Below, in pieces: positions 30,655-41,893 of a stretch of 64,000 bases of DNA. The position numbers were made by a program, and so were the translations under genes. Position 1 is the first letter of the stretch. Each line of letters opens with the position of its first letter. Origin of the DNA: Haliclona indistincta (Eukaryota > Porifera > Demospongiae > Haplosclerida > Chalinidae); NCBI GenBank assembly GCA_964017065.1, contig OZ024783.1, forward strand, positions 2,395,772 to 2,459,771, written 5' to 3'. Below the pieces are notes generated by a model. It searched no databases, was not told the origin of the DNA, and was given only the letters and a program-made list of their open reading frames with translations.

Positions 30655-33559
30655 ATGGCATCTTACACTAGAATGGTAAGACTGCTATAGAGTGATTTAC
30701 TAGCCGTGTTGATCATTGCCTATTTTTCTGCTGTTCAGGAGAGCGAGAGCGCTGAATACCGCGCTTTTCAAAGGCATTTTGCTGATTTGTTCAAATCGAT
30801 TGGTGACCCTACTTCACTGGCAGCAGAACTGTACTCCGCTGGTCTACTGTCACGAGAGACGAGGAAGAGAATCTACAGTAGAACACTGGTTGAGTCAGAT
30901 AAAGTGTGTGAGCTCCTAGATGCGACAGAAACAGCAATCCGACTAGACCCCTGCAACTACCACAAGTTTGTGGAAGCACTAGAGAAGGACAGTTCAATGC
31001 AGCACCTCTGTGGCAAGCTGAGGTCCACATGTGGTGAGTGTGATAATGTGTGTCTGAGTACATCCACTGACCAGTGCATGGTGTTCTGATGTAGCTCAAC
31101 TCAAGTCACTGCACACTCCTCAACTGGTGTCGTCCCTACCACCAAACACATCAGCTGGTGAGTAGAGAATGTGTGTATGGTGGAATAACATGTGACAGTG
31201 TCTTACAGCACAACAGACCAATGATAGTATGATACCATCCTCCATCACCTCTTCATCTCATTCAAGCACAACAGGTATAATGACATACTCAGTCACTAAT
31301 GACCAGTGGATGATGTGTTTCCTCTCCTCAGCTATCACCAGGAAACAGTACAAACAGTTCCTAAAAAAATGTTACCGACAGCCACTCCCTGATGATGATA
31401 AGCTACTCACTACAGCCAGCAAGCACTACATTGAGCTAGCTGTCATCAGCAAGAAGGGTATCACCAGGAAGCAAGCAGATGAGTTTACTAGAAAAAGTCT
31501 CCACGGTTTAACTGAAGAGATCTTGCGTGAGAAAGCTCCGATAGCACTAGATCATATACTAAAGCCCAGAGAGGATGGTAGACCAGTACGTTGTGTCCTG
31601 GTGGAGGGTGCACCAGGTATCGGCAAGAGCACACTGGCATGGGAGGTGTGTCACAAGTGGGAGGAGTTAGAGAGTGTGAAACAGTACGAGTTAGTGGTGC
31701 TAGTTCGCTTGAGGGAAAAGAAGGCTCAAGAGGCACGTTGCCTTGAGGACCTGCTGCCGTGTGATGCTACCACTAACATGAAGGAGCTCTTGGCTGCAAT
31801 AGGAGAAGGAGAAGGCATGCTTATCGTGTGCGATGGGTTTGATGAACTTCCTCGTGAGCAGCGACAGGAGGGCTCAGTCTACATAGATCTACTCAAGGGT
31901 AGGCTCCTGGCAGAGGCTACTATTATTGTCATCAGTCGTCCTTCAGTAAGCGCTGAGCTCTGGAGCCTCTGCCAGCATAACATAGACAGGCACCTCGAGG
32001 TGATAGGCTTCACTAAAGAGGATATCAAGCGGTATGCTGAGAGCGTGTTTAGTGGGGATATCCTGGCAGGGTTCTTGTCTTACATCACCAGTAGTCCTCC
32101 CATATATGGTATGATGTACATCCCTCTCAATGCCGTCATTGTAGCCCTGATATACCAGGACAGCTATGACACAGATACTCCCTTCCCTACAACCATAACA
32201 CAGCTCTTTGATGCTCTCGCTCTTGCTCTCATTCGCAGGCACCTCGTGTCCACACGTCGGGTTCCTAGTGAGTATTGCATGCCTCCTTCCCTCCAGCGTA
32301 CAGAGGACATTAGCAAGCTTCCTCTTCTAGTGGCTCAGCAGCTTCTTCAGCTAGCCAAGGTGGCCTATGAGAGTTTGTGCAAGAAAAGGTTCGTCTTTAC
32401 TGAACTTGGTGAGGATTTTGAGCACCTTGGGACAATGAAAAAGACCACAAGTGTGAATGTGTGTACAGGTCCTGGGTGCTCCTACTCCTTCCTCCATCTC
32501 ACTCTTCAAGAATACTTGACTGCCCTCCATATTGCTATTGTGAATCCTAGTGGCTTTGAACTGGTAGAATGGCTAAAGGAAGGTAGTGTTGTTGTGATGT
32601 TTCTGGCAGGAATGTACAGACATGATGATTATCATAGTCACCCTGTGTACCAGGAGTTAGTGCAGCTGCTTGGCTCTGAGCGGCTACAGTTGGTCCATTG
32701 TGCATATGAGTGTCCTAGCATTATGGATAGTGTGAAGGTGGACTATAGTAAACATGATACAATCAATGTTTTACCAGTAGTCAGTTTTGACTGGTATGCC
32801 ACAGGATACTGCATCAGCCACTTTGATGAAAGATGGGGCCTTCATGTGTATGATAACATTGGAATGGATAATTATGTTCTTCTTGTGAAGGGTCTTCACT
32901 TTTCTGCTTTTGTTAAGGGAAGAATTCACTATTTGCATATATCATTAAAGTCATTATCGTTTTCTCAAGTTATCCCTCCACTACGAGAATTTTGTAAACT
33001 TGATCATCTTTTACTGAATATTGGTTGTGATATTGATAATGATGATGAGGTTGCCTTACAGCAGCTGATAGCACCAGGGAGTGGACTGAGGAGACTAGAC
33101 TTGACTGATCAACGTTCAAACATACTCCTAGCAATATTTTTTCAACCATCTTCATTGCAAGAAATTAGACTAAAATATGAGTCTAAGGTACAAATTGATT
33201 GTCATAAGCCCCTCCCACATGAGAACACAAACCTCAAAGAGCTCACTATCTCACGTAACCTTCTTTACCCGCTAGCTGCTTTGATCATGAATACCACTTC
33301 ACTGACCTACCTGAAGATTAGTCGTTTCCTACATATACAAGACAGTGATCTACCTGTTCTCACTAACATTGTGCAGTCACACCACACACTAGAAGTACTA
33401 CAGATTGGAGTGATATACCCCATGAATAAAACTAACCTGCGCAAACTGATTGAGGCTGCTGGTAACAGTCGATTAAAGAAGTTGATACTTCATAAATTAA
33501 ACTATGACCAGCTACCACCACACATCCACGAACAATATAAGCATCTGCTGGAACCATAA
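30655..33559 (+). CDS. NLR3: CARD-NACHT-LRR receptor (4 exons)
   Basis: Exons 30655-30675 (MASYTRM), 30739-31033, 31095-31157 and 31209-33559 give 909 codons in frame. The CARD lies at about residues 11-102, and the linker is identical in layout to NLR2. The NACHT domain has Walker A GAPGIGKS (about 260-267) and Walker B LIVCDGFDELP. The sensor motif reads VISRP where all other copies read VTSRP, so the sensor-1 position is changed (about residue 368). The C-terminus is leucine-rich and much more divergent from its paralogues than the first 500 residues. The stop is 114 bp from the convergent AFG1L-like 3' exon. Confidence 0.87.
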
Positions 33560-33672
33560 TGATCAGTTTTAGTTGTTATTAGCTATATTAGTTCATAAGG
33601 GGATTTAAGACAAGAATTTCACTTTTGAATCATTATAAAATTTATTTTCCTTCCTGGTAAAAAAATATTTTA

Positions 33673-34330
33673 TTATCTGATAACATGTTGTGATGGTGGT
33701 GTGTGGGGTGTGGTCCAGTATTCCTCTCCCTGCATCTCAGTCAGTCGTGACACTGTACGATCAAACGCAAATATCTCTTCTTGTCCCGTGAATATGCTTG
33801 CTTGAGAATCAAACGTGTTCTGCATCACAAGAGAAGAAAGATCTTGTATGAAGAAGAGCACACATAGTAGTAAATTTGTATAAAAAATATGAAACTGACC
33901 AAAAATTTGATCAAATTCCCAAAAATTACTAAGTTCAATGCAAAAATTTGCAAATAAATTTGGGTGTACCTCTTTGATGTTGAGGTCGTCCATGAGCATA
34001 CGAGAGTCATCACTGAGCTGGTCAGGAGTTGTGGTGGTTGAGGTGACTGGTAGAGCAAGCTGTCTGGGTGGAGCAGCAGCAGTACACACCAGCTTAACCT
34101 GTCAAACAGGATTAGATAACAAGTAAAACACACTACAGTGGAACCTGTCTGTAGTGGTCACTGCCTGCTTATAACAGCCAGCTAGCTAGGGACCAAACAG
34201 TACAGTGGAACCTGTCTATACTGTACAAGATTAGATTCTGATCTTAAAACATGGTGTCTCACCTTCTCCTTTCTTTTCATCTAATTCCTTAAATATAGTC
34301 CACAGCTGGTCCACATCACTACTAGTGGGA
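33673..34330 (-). pseudogene. AFG1L: AFG1L-like 3' exons downstream of NLR3 (internal deletion)
   Basis: Exons 33673-33819 (FTGQEEIFAFDRTVSRLTEMQ...), 33970-34098 (QLSDDSRMLMDDLNIKE) and 34263-34330 (SSDVDQLWTIFKELDEKKGE). The two exons present between these in the copy after NLR5 (CRHYSTVFIEGIPQF... and LEFLGRQLIVERSSG...) are deleted here; the break is in the 67-bp repeat. The motifs are those of the AFG1 C-terminal domain. Confidence 0.8.
34136..34230. repeat. 67-bp repeat, about 1.4 copies
   Basis: CAGTGGAACCTGTCTATAGT-type unit starts at 34136 and 34203. It is the short version of the arrays in the NLR4 and NLR5 units. Confidence 0.8.
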
Positions 34331-34712
34331 CTACAGAGAAGAACATGTGATGATGATGGAAGAGCTCAAGAGCTTACATTATGTACACATAGTCAGCTGA
34401 CCAGTAGATGATAGTGAAGAATATCTGATGGAGCAGTAGAGAATGTGATATTAGACACTTACTAGTCAAAACTAACTTGAGAAGTGACATTTTCCAGTTA
34501 TGAATATCATTACATGTTTGTTATCACTGAGGAGTATTGTCAAAGAGAAAACAATAGTACAGTGATTCTTGGATAGAAAGTTTAAAATGAATTATAATGC
34601 TGACTGACTCCTTCTAGTCATATGTATGTTTGATTGGTCAATGGTACACTTCTGTTTTGACTTGCTATGCAAGAACTTTGAAAACTGCTGACATAGACTA
34701 ATCATACCAATA

Positions 34713-34881
34713 CAGTGGAACCTCTCTAAGGCGGACACCATTGGGACCAACAAAAATTGTCCATTATAGAGAGGGTGTCCTCTGGTCAGGGGTTTATTAT
34801 ACATTATGTGGGTTATATTTGGGATTCAGTAAGTGTCCATTATAGAGGGATGAGGGGTGTCCTCTAAGAGGGGTTCCACTG
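34713..34881. mobile_element. MITE with CAGTGGAACC ends, TA flanked
   Basis: CAGTGGAACCTCTCTAAGGC ... GAGGGGTTCCACTG with TA on both sides, 169 bp. The same insertion is present in the NLR4 and NLR5 units (47276-47444 and 56945-57114), so it predates the unit duplications. Confidence 0.88.
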
Positions 34882-35504
34882 TAATCAGTAACCTCCATTA
34901 TGTACAATATGAAGTGTAGCAGTCATGAATCATGTTAATTTTAGTTCCTTAATCTTCTATAATTACTAATCAATGTTATAAAAATGCAGCTAAAATGCTA
35001 AATATCATCATGTAATATAAAGGTCATCATGTTCTTGGTACTAGTGTACACTGTACTCCATGTTTAGGACACAAGGTCACTAACTGCTTAGCCTCTAGCT
35101 TGTAGCCATCACACAGTGATAAAGTATAGGTCCTCAATAGATGGACCATAATGACTTTGACCTCCATCTCAACATATGACAGAACACAAGTTATGTTAAT
35201 ACTGAGTTGAAGTTCAGCTCACCATTGCAAACACTCTGCCGACACACACTCTGTGACCAATACCAAATGGAAAATAAATATACGGACTGGGCCTGTGTAG
35301 AGAACAAATACAGTCATTCTGACATACAGAGATTCTGTTTGAATAGAAGGAATACACACAGTAACAAGTGGTCATTGAATGTGCTGGATATAGTAACAAT
35401 CTTGTGAACTATACAATCAATTGAGGTCCATTGTAAGTAGTACAATGATATTCATTGTTGATCTAAGTACACCACACTCAGAACACAATAACACTTAACA
35501 TTCC

Positions 35505-37508
35505 AACAAGTAAAGTAAAAAAGTTTTAATAAAAAAAAACTAAAAAGTGTAGGGATGACTCTTGCAAAAGTAAAGGAACAAGATGGGATAATGCTTGCAA
35601 AAGTAAAGGAACAAGATGGGATGATGCTTGCAAAAGTAAAGGAACAAGATGGGATGATGCTTGCAAAAGTAAAGGAACAAGATGGAATAATGCTTGCAAA
35701 TGTAAAAGTCCCAAGTATCCCTACATCAGCGGCTTGCTGCGATGACGTGCAACTGACAAAATTGATGCGGAATCCTTTTCCTACACCTTTTATTACAACC
35801 GTCAATTACTTCATCGGACTGCGTCCTCCAAATACAGCTATACCTGCAGCTTATTTACAACTGTCAACTACTTCATCGGACTGCGTCCTCCAAACACAGA
35901 TACCTCTAGTTATTTACAACTGTCAACTACTTCATCGGACTGCGTCCTCCTAAACAGATACCTCTATATTTATTTACAACCGTCAATTACTTCATCGGAC
36001 TGCGTCCTCCTTCAAGCCGCTGATGTAGGGATACTTGGGACTTTTACATTTGCAAGCATTATTCCATCTTGTTCCTTTACTTTTGCAAGCATCATCCCAT
36101 CTTGTTCCTTTACTTTTGCAAGCATCATCCCATCTTGTTCCTTTACTTTTGCAAGCATTATCCCATCTTGTTCCTTTACTTTTGCAAGAGTCATCCCTAC
36201 ACTTTTTAGTTTTTTTTTATTAAAACTTTTTTACTTTACTTGTTCCTGTTACTTTTTTGATCACTATCAGTTTTAAATTATCAGCTGCATTCTATGCTAG
36301 CTGTTATTTCATTTTTACAACTCTGTGAGCAGCAGTTACTAGCTAGTAGATGAGAAGGTGCATAGCCTCTATAGTCAGAGAGTCAAGAAACATGGAATGT
36401 TATTATCGGCAATCACGAAAAGGTTTAAATTAGTTAGAGAGGTTGAGTTGACAACGTGATATTTCCTAGCACTGTAATGGATGAAGAAGAGACTAACGCT
36501 GACAACTCAGTGGAACACTATGGTGATCATGGCTGGAAGACTCTGAGTCCGCCGGGATAGAGGATTCGAGTAGACACGCCTAGTAGAGCCTTGTTGATGG
36601 CGATATCACTATCACAGAGGCTTCTAGCCATTTACAGTGACCAACGTCCAGTTGTCAACAGCACAGGGGTCCTATAGGTACTGCTCACGCCACGTAGCTA
36701 GTGTAAGAAACCTAGCCTAGCTCAGTAGATCGGGTAGCATCACCGTCGTCCGGTTCGCGCCTGCCGTGGGTCATGATGACAGCATATAGACAGATCAGTG
36801 TTACCCAGGGTATGGTATACTGCTTGTTCATACCTCTAGGCTCTAGCTTGCGCGCTGAAGCGCCCATGAGCAGAGAGAAAGCGAGAACCGAGCTCACTTT
36901 CAAAACTGATGTGGGCGGAGTCAATGATCAGCAGCGACAAGAGGGTTAATTAATGGAGTCGCAGCCCAAAACGGTCCAAAAACCATGTTTTTCAAGGATA
37001 ACTCGCTTCTGGTAGTGTTTGATGCCTATCTAAGCACTAAGTGCACTACCCCAGATATATACACGTGCGATGGTGCAGGTTTGATAGTGATTCGTTCACT
37101 CGGGACAGCGCTAGGCTTGTCAAAAAGAGAAGAAGAAGAAAGAAGACGAACAATTCGCGTGGGCGGCGATTTCAGTTTACCACTTTAGAAACGTCTGCCA
37201 GCTTCGCCAAAGGTATTTTCTTGCTCAGAACAATCGCCTGATCAACCTAGATGTCTAGAATCTCGAGAAACGCTATAATAGCGAAGATCTGCAAATTCTC
37301 TCTGTCTTGATTTTCGTCGTCAAGCAAGCAGTCCCGGCGACTTTAATAGACGTCCTACAAGCGCTTACACTTCAGAGTCACTTAGAGATAGTTAAAATGC
37401 AGTATAGATGTATAATAATAGAGATATGTGCGAAAACCCATTTTCAACATGAGTAGCCGCCATCTTAATTCGAGGTCATCCCTACATATCATTGCCGATC
37501 GGCAATGA
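35505..37508. mobile_element. 2.0-kb insertion in P450 copy C, led by a foldback with minisatellite arms
   Basis: The uninterrupted text ACATTCCAATACTTGGC of copies A and D is split here. 35505-36242 is a foldback: CAAGTAAAGTAAAAAAGTTT faces AAACTTTTTTACTTTACTTG. Each arm holds about four 32-33 bp repeats (CTTGCAAAAGTAAAGGAACA), and the loop has about four direct repeats with CTTCATCGGACTGCGTCCTC. The rest (36243-37508) ends with a palindrome CATTGCCGATCGGCAATG. A short minus-strand frame near 36712-36924 has a hydrophobic start but no recognised family. Confidence 0.75.
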
Positions 37509-38228
37509 TAATACTTGGCTTGAATCCTCTCTAATGAAGAGCCTATTGGACTACTGAGGGTGTGTTTATGACAGTTCATCGTTTGTACCATCAGGTATAC
37601 TAGAGTATGCTCATTCCATACACAGTGTGCTAGAAACCGTTGCTAGGGCAACTGACTATAGCATAACACATGGTGTGGGGATGCTAAGAGCTGGTGTGCG
37701 GACGGCAATACAGGTATAATGAAACATACCGTTTTTGATCGCTGTCAAACCGAGAAGGATCAAACATGAAGGGATCATCATAATACTTCTCCAGATGATG
37801 CATTATGTAGATAGGAACCTGTAACAGAATAAAGAGTATACTTTCACAGCATGTAAATCATATTTTTGCCTACTTGAACAAGAGTACCCTCAGGAATAGG
37901 GTACCCTCCGAGCACCAAGCCAGCTGGAGCTTCCTTTGCCACACCAGCAACAGATGGATACAGGCGCAATGTCTCCTCGAATACCTGATTGAAACAAGAG
38001 TGAAAACAATTCTCAAATTACTGATACAGTAATACCTGGTTCATGTATGTCAGCTTGTCCAGGTCATCAGCCTCTACTGTAGTCTTGTCACCCACAACCT
38101 CCTCTATCACTCTATGAAAGAGTACGTTACAACCGTTTTTTTTTTCGCAGGTGAAATATTTCATAAATAAATAAAATTTTAGCTGGATCTAATTTTTAAC
38201 ACTCAAGGTGCCTGCCTGGTACAGTCTT

Positions 38229-38407
38229 TTTCAGTTCACTTTGAACACTAGATTATTGCTCATTGCGTATACATCGCACCGCGCGCGGTTGTACCGCCCG
38301 TTTGTACGAGATGATGTTGAATGAACCGAGTGGGGCGTGTGATGTGGGGGTGGAGAGTTGGTCACATACGCAATACGGAATAATCTCGTGTTCAAAGTGA
38401 ACTGAAA
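38229..38407. mobile_element. Small palindromic MITE in P450 copy C
   Basis: TTCAGTTCACTTTGAACAC at the left faces GTGTTCAAAGTGAACTGAA at the right, with further pairing around TTGCGTAT/ATACGCAA. Copy A lacks it. Confidence 0.75.
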
Positions 38408-40622
38408 ATAACTGTAAGGCGTTCTACTGCTGTCTGGTGGCGGCCCATGAGACTTGCCCTTAGCAGACAAGTCAGAGTGTTCTGTCGGCAAATTTGTGTC
38501 ATTGGCTCTGTCAATCGCCATGTGTATAAAAATATTTGGTTATCATTAATTTTTTGGTATGTTCAAATTTTTGTAGATTTAATTTTCGACATGCAAGGAC
38601 ATTTCAAAAATAAAATCCACATGAAAATAATCGGCTATAACAATATGGTAGTCTCATTATCCCACACAGTGTGTGTCACTCACCTGTGCAGTACATCAGG
38701 ATGTTGCTGTAACAACACTAAACTGAATGACAGCAGATTACTTTGTGTCATTAGGAATGACGGTGGCTCTGTCGATCGCCATGTGCACGTATAACAATTT
38801 TTGGTTATCATTATTAATTTTATCATGTTCAAATTTTTGGTTATCATTATTTTTGTTATGTTCAAAATATTTTTTAAATATAATTTTCGACAAGCAAGTA
38901 CATTTCGAAAATAAAATCCACATGAAAATAATCTGCCATAATAATATGGTAGTCTCATTATCACACACAGTGTGTGTCACTCACCTGTGCAGTACATCAG
39001 GATGTTGCTGTAACAACACTAAACTGAATGACAGCAGATTACTAGTGGTCTCCTGACCTGAATAACACCAAGCTAACGAAAATTTTAAATATTAAGATTT
39101 ACCAACAAAATAAAATAAGGCAAATTCATCCACCAGCTCTTCAAATTCCACACTTTTGTCAAACACTGAAAATAAACAAAAAAGCTTCAATCTCACTAAA
39201 CTAGAAAACTCTGCTCAACATTAAAATATTATTAAACTCTCAAATTTTATTCTACACCCATTTATGATTCAGTGAAAAAGCTACAGACGAACACATTAAA
39301 AAAAATGTGAGTGAGAATTTGTGTCTTGTGTCATATCTTGATATTGACAGCTGCAGTGTAAGCAGTGACAGAATATTGAAGATTTTCGGCTTAAGGGTTG
39401 TTTTCAGATTTACTGTAATAATGCTCACCTTGACAATCAATACTGTCACTCTGGTGTCTGGCGCAAAACAAAATGAACACCAATGAGGTCAACATGAGGT
39501 CGACATGAGGTAAGGATTGTGTGAAATTTTATATTATTTTTACCGACTCACATAAGTTGAATTTTAGCACTTTCACCAACGACCTTCACAATACATGATC
39601 AAATCATGATATATCTCGGCAACCGGTCGTGCTTGAGGAGAACGGTGGATACCAATGAGTTCACCTCGAGGTAGGGATTATGGGAATTTTGCATTTTAGT
39701 AACAAGCGTCAACCTGACACTAGGATCTGTTTCTATTCCAAATGTCACTACCACAGTGTTAGCTTTCAACCAATCGATATTGAAAATTTGAGATGGCACT
39801 GTCTGGTTTTACAAGCAAAAATGCATTCTTTCACTGTGAGTCAACATCATAAATATGAAAATGATCAATTTTGAGAGCTCATATCAAAATAAAACATATT
39901 TAATCCGCACGGTACTGACTCACGGACAGTCTGTAGTATGAGGGTGAGTATGTCGTGAGGGACCTCCTCATTGTTCTCCAGAGCAGTCAGTCTCTTCCTG
40001 ATGCAGTACTCTCCAATCTGTCGTATTTTACGAGTTGTCTCAGTGTATGAGCGATTCCAAACCCCATGTACTGGAATGAGAAACATCATTTGCATACTAT
40101 ATCATACATGTGTAGTGACTACATACTAGTTCACAATGATCATTACTAGTACCTTACGAAGAGGGTTAGCAAAAGACTTCATCATCCCCTCCATTGTATT
40201 GTGAAGTAAGTATAGTAGACCTTTGTCACCTGCTAGCGACTGTACATATTGATCTGAGTGAAGTCTGTTCCAAACGCAACCTAAATGTTTCATATCAATA
40301 GGTTACTGGACAGCACTGCTACACTATATAGTGATCAGAATGTACCTCTCTCTCTGAAATTCTCTCTACTACACATTCTGGTGTATTCATCACTCTCTCC
40401 CTCCCTTTGCACAAGACGGTATTGATAATGGTATTGACAGACGGTATTGACTGCACAAGACCTTCGCCTCTCTGTGTGCTCAGCTAGCTGCTACTTTGTT
40501 CACACAAGCAAAGTGTATTGCTCACACGAGCTCTTAGAGTTTGCAAAAGCGTGTTTCTAACTCTTGAACAGCTAATTAGTGCCTAAAATGGTTAATAGAT
40601 TTTACTATGCTAGAGAACTGAC

Positions 40623-40740
40623 CGACAGATCCATAAATGTACACTCCTTTGATTTTCTTCTGTGATTTGTGAGCACCACCACACAACTAAAGTGAAGAGC
40701 ATAGTGTAGACAGAATCACACACACGCACACACACACCCA

Positions 40741-40796
<56 letters not shown>

Positions 40797-41210
40797 AAAC
40801 AACTACCATTGTGGAAAGAATGATATGCATACACACACTCTCTCTCTTACTCGCTGCAGGAGTGTGGGGTGGTAGTCACACAGGTTGACCCTCAGCTCTT
40901 CAAGATGCTCTATCACTCTCAACTGGTTGGTATCTCGCTGGAGGCTCTCCCTAGACACCAGATCATTATAACGCTGAGTGAGTGAGAGGTCAGTACAAGC
41001 TAAACTGGAACAAGCTCTCCTTACAGCTGGAACAAAGAAAAATCATCTGATACACCACTAGCAGACCTGTCATACCGTGTCGCAAGCTGTAGCGAGTGTG
41101 CTGTGCCTCGAGCGATGGTTTTGGGCTTTGACAACGACTGTGGTGGATCAAAATACGACCAAGAAGAGCACCCATTTCCCTCAATGCACTTTATACCACC
41201 ACACAACTTA
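40623..41210 (-). pseudogene. AFG1L: AFG1L-like 5' exons, unit C
   Basis: Exon 40623-40659 (KKIKGVYIYGSVG) and exon 40851-40973 (123 nt, three codons shorter than unit D, frame kept), plus the uncertain leader exon (about 41021-41206). The P-loop is cut by the exon end, and the exons that should carry the rest of Walker A, Walker B and the sensor are not found before the P450 exons begin. Called a pseudogene fragment for that reason. Confidence 0.65.
40720..40795. repeat. (CA)n microsatellite, unit C
   Basis: Same intronic position as in units B and D. Confidence 0.9.
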
Positions 41211-41296
41211 GACAGACTCTACTTGATTCATGAATCCTGCAAAGTGAAAAAACTAAAGTATTATGAATGTGTCTAGAATGTCATTTTACTTCTAGT

Positions 41297-41343
41297 GTGT
41301 GTGTGTGTGTGTGTGTGTGGGTGTGTGGGTGTGTGTGTGTGTG
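41297..41343. repeat. (GT)n microsatellite, unit C
   Basis: The uninterrupted counterpart of the array that hosts the SINE in unit B. A further copy lies at about 50964-51006. Confidence 0.85.
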
Positions 41344-41801
41344 TAGTGATAGTGTGATTGATGAAGAGCAGTATCCACTAACTCACTGTTGTGTGTGGTG
41401 AGCATGAATTCAGTGAATTCGTTGTTTTCTCTTCATATTGACACGGCAGAGTAAAACATGTCCATCAACATAGTCTTACCAGAACCTAGAGTATGACAGA
41501 GAGGAAGAGAGTGAGAGAGAGGGGAGACTAGACTTCACAGAAGAGATAGTGAAAGGGCTCAACGACTGATACAGACAATAAAGACACAATTTTGATTGAA
41601 CACACTTGCTCTCAAAGGCCTCCTAGAGACCTCTCCTCTCCATGTAGATCCAGTAGCTACTAGGTAACTTAAAACAATGATTTGAAGGTCAGCTAGATAT
41701 TAGTTCACAAGATACTCCAAAAGGTTGGACAGTAGCTTGAGTCTTGGCTCTTGGGTTTGAAGGTTGCACATGCACGTTGCATGCATGCAAGAAACATGCA
41801 T
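41344..41801. other. NLR4 upstream region
   Basis: Homologous to 30150-30563 and 51007-51500; no gene recognised. Confidence 0.5.
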
Positions 41802-41893
41802 GGGCGGTGTTGACACGCCCAATAAAATTCAGTGTGTGGGTGTGTCACATTCAGTTCGCGAATCGCGGTTCTGTCTCTCTCAAAAACTGATCG
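41802..41893 (+). promoter_or_regulatory. Conserved proximal upstream block of NLR4
   Basis: GGGCGGTGTTGACACGCCCA 92 bp before the ATG, as at NLR3 and NLR5. Confidence 0.4.

Larger units (their letters stand above)
35027..40280 (-). pseudogene. Cytochrome P450 copy C (frameshift, internal exon duplication)
   Basis: Exons by homology: 40158-40280, 39924-40070, 39103-39165, 38985-39057, 38036-38111, 37874-37984, 37730-37818, 35223-35292 and 35027-35167. The first is 123 nt instead of 124 (one base lost near GACTTCACTCAG), breaking the frame. The 38036 exon lost 9 bp in frame (three residues of the VMEEIEE helix). The I-helix exon is partly duplicated at about 38683-38745, with its acceptor missing. 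The heme loop FPFGIGHRVCVG is kept. The C-terminus reads TLCPK, not TLRPK as in copy B. A 2.0-kb insertion and a small MITE lie in its introns. Confidence 0.85.

Noticed and set aside
35555..35953. 132-codon frame with repeated LAKVKEQDG
   Set aside because: It is one arm of the foldback; the mirror frame exists on the other strand in the second arm.
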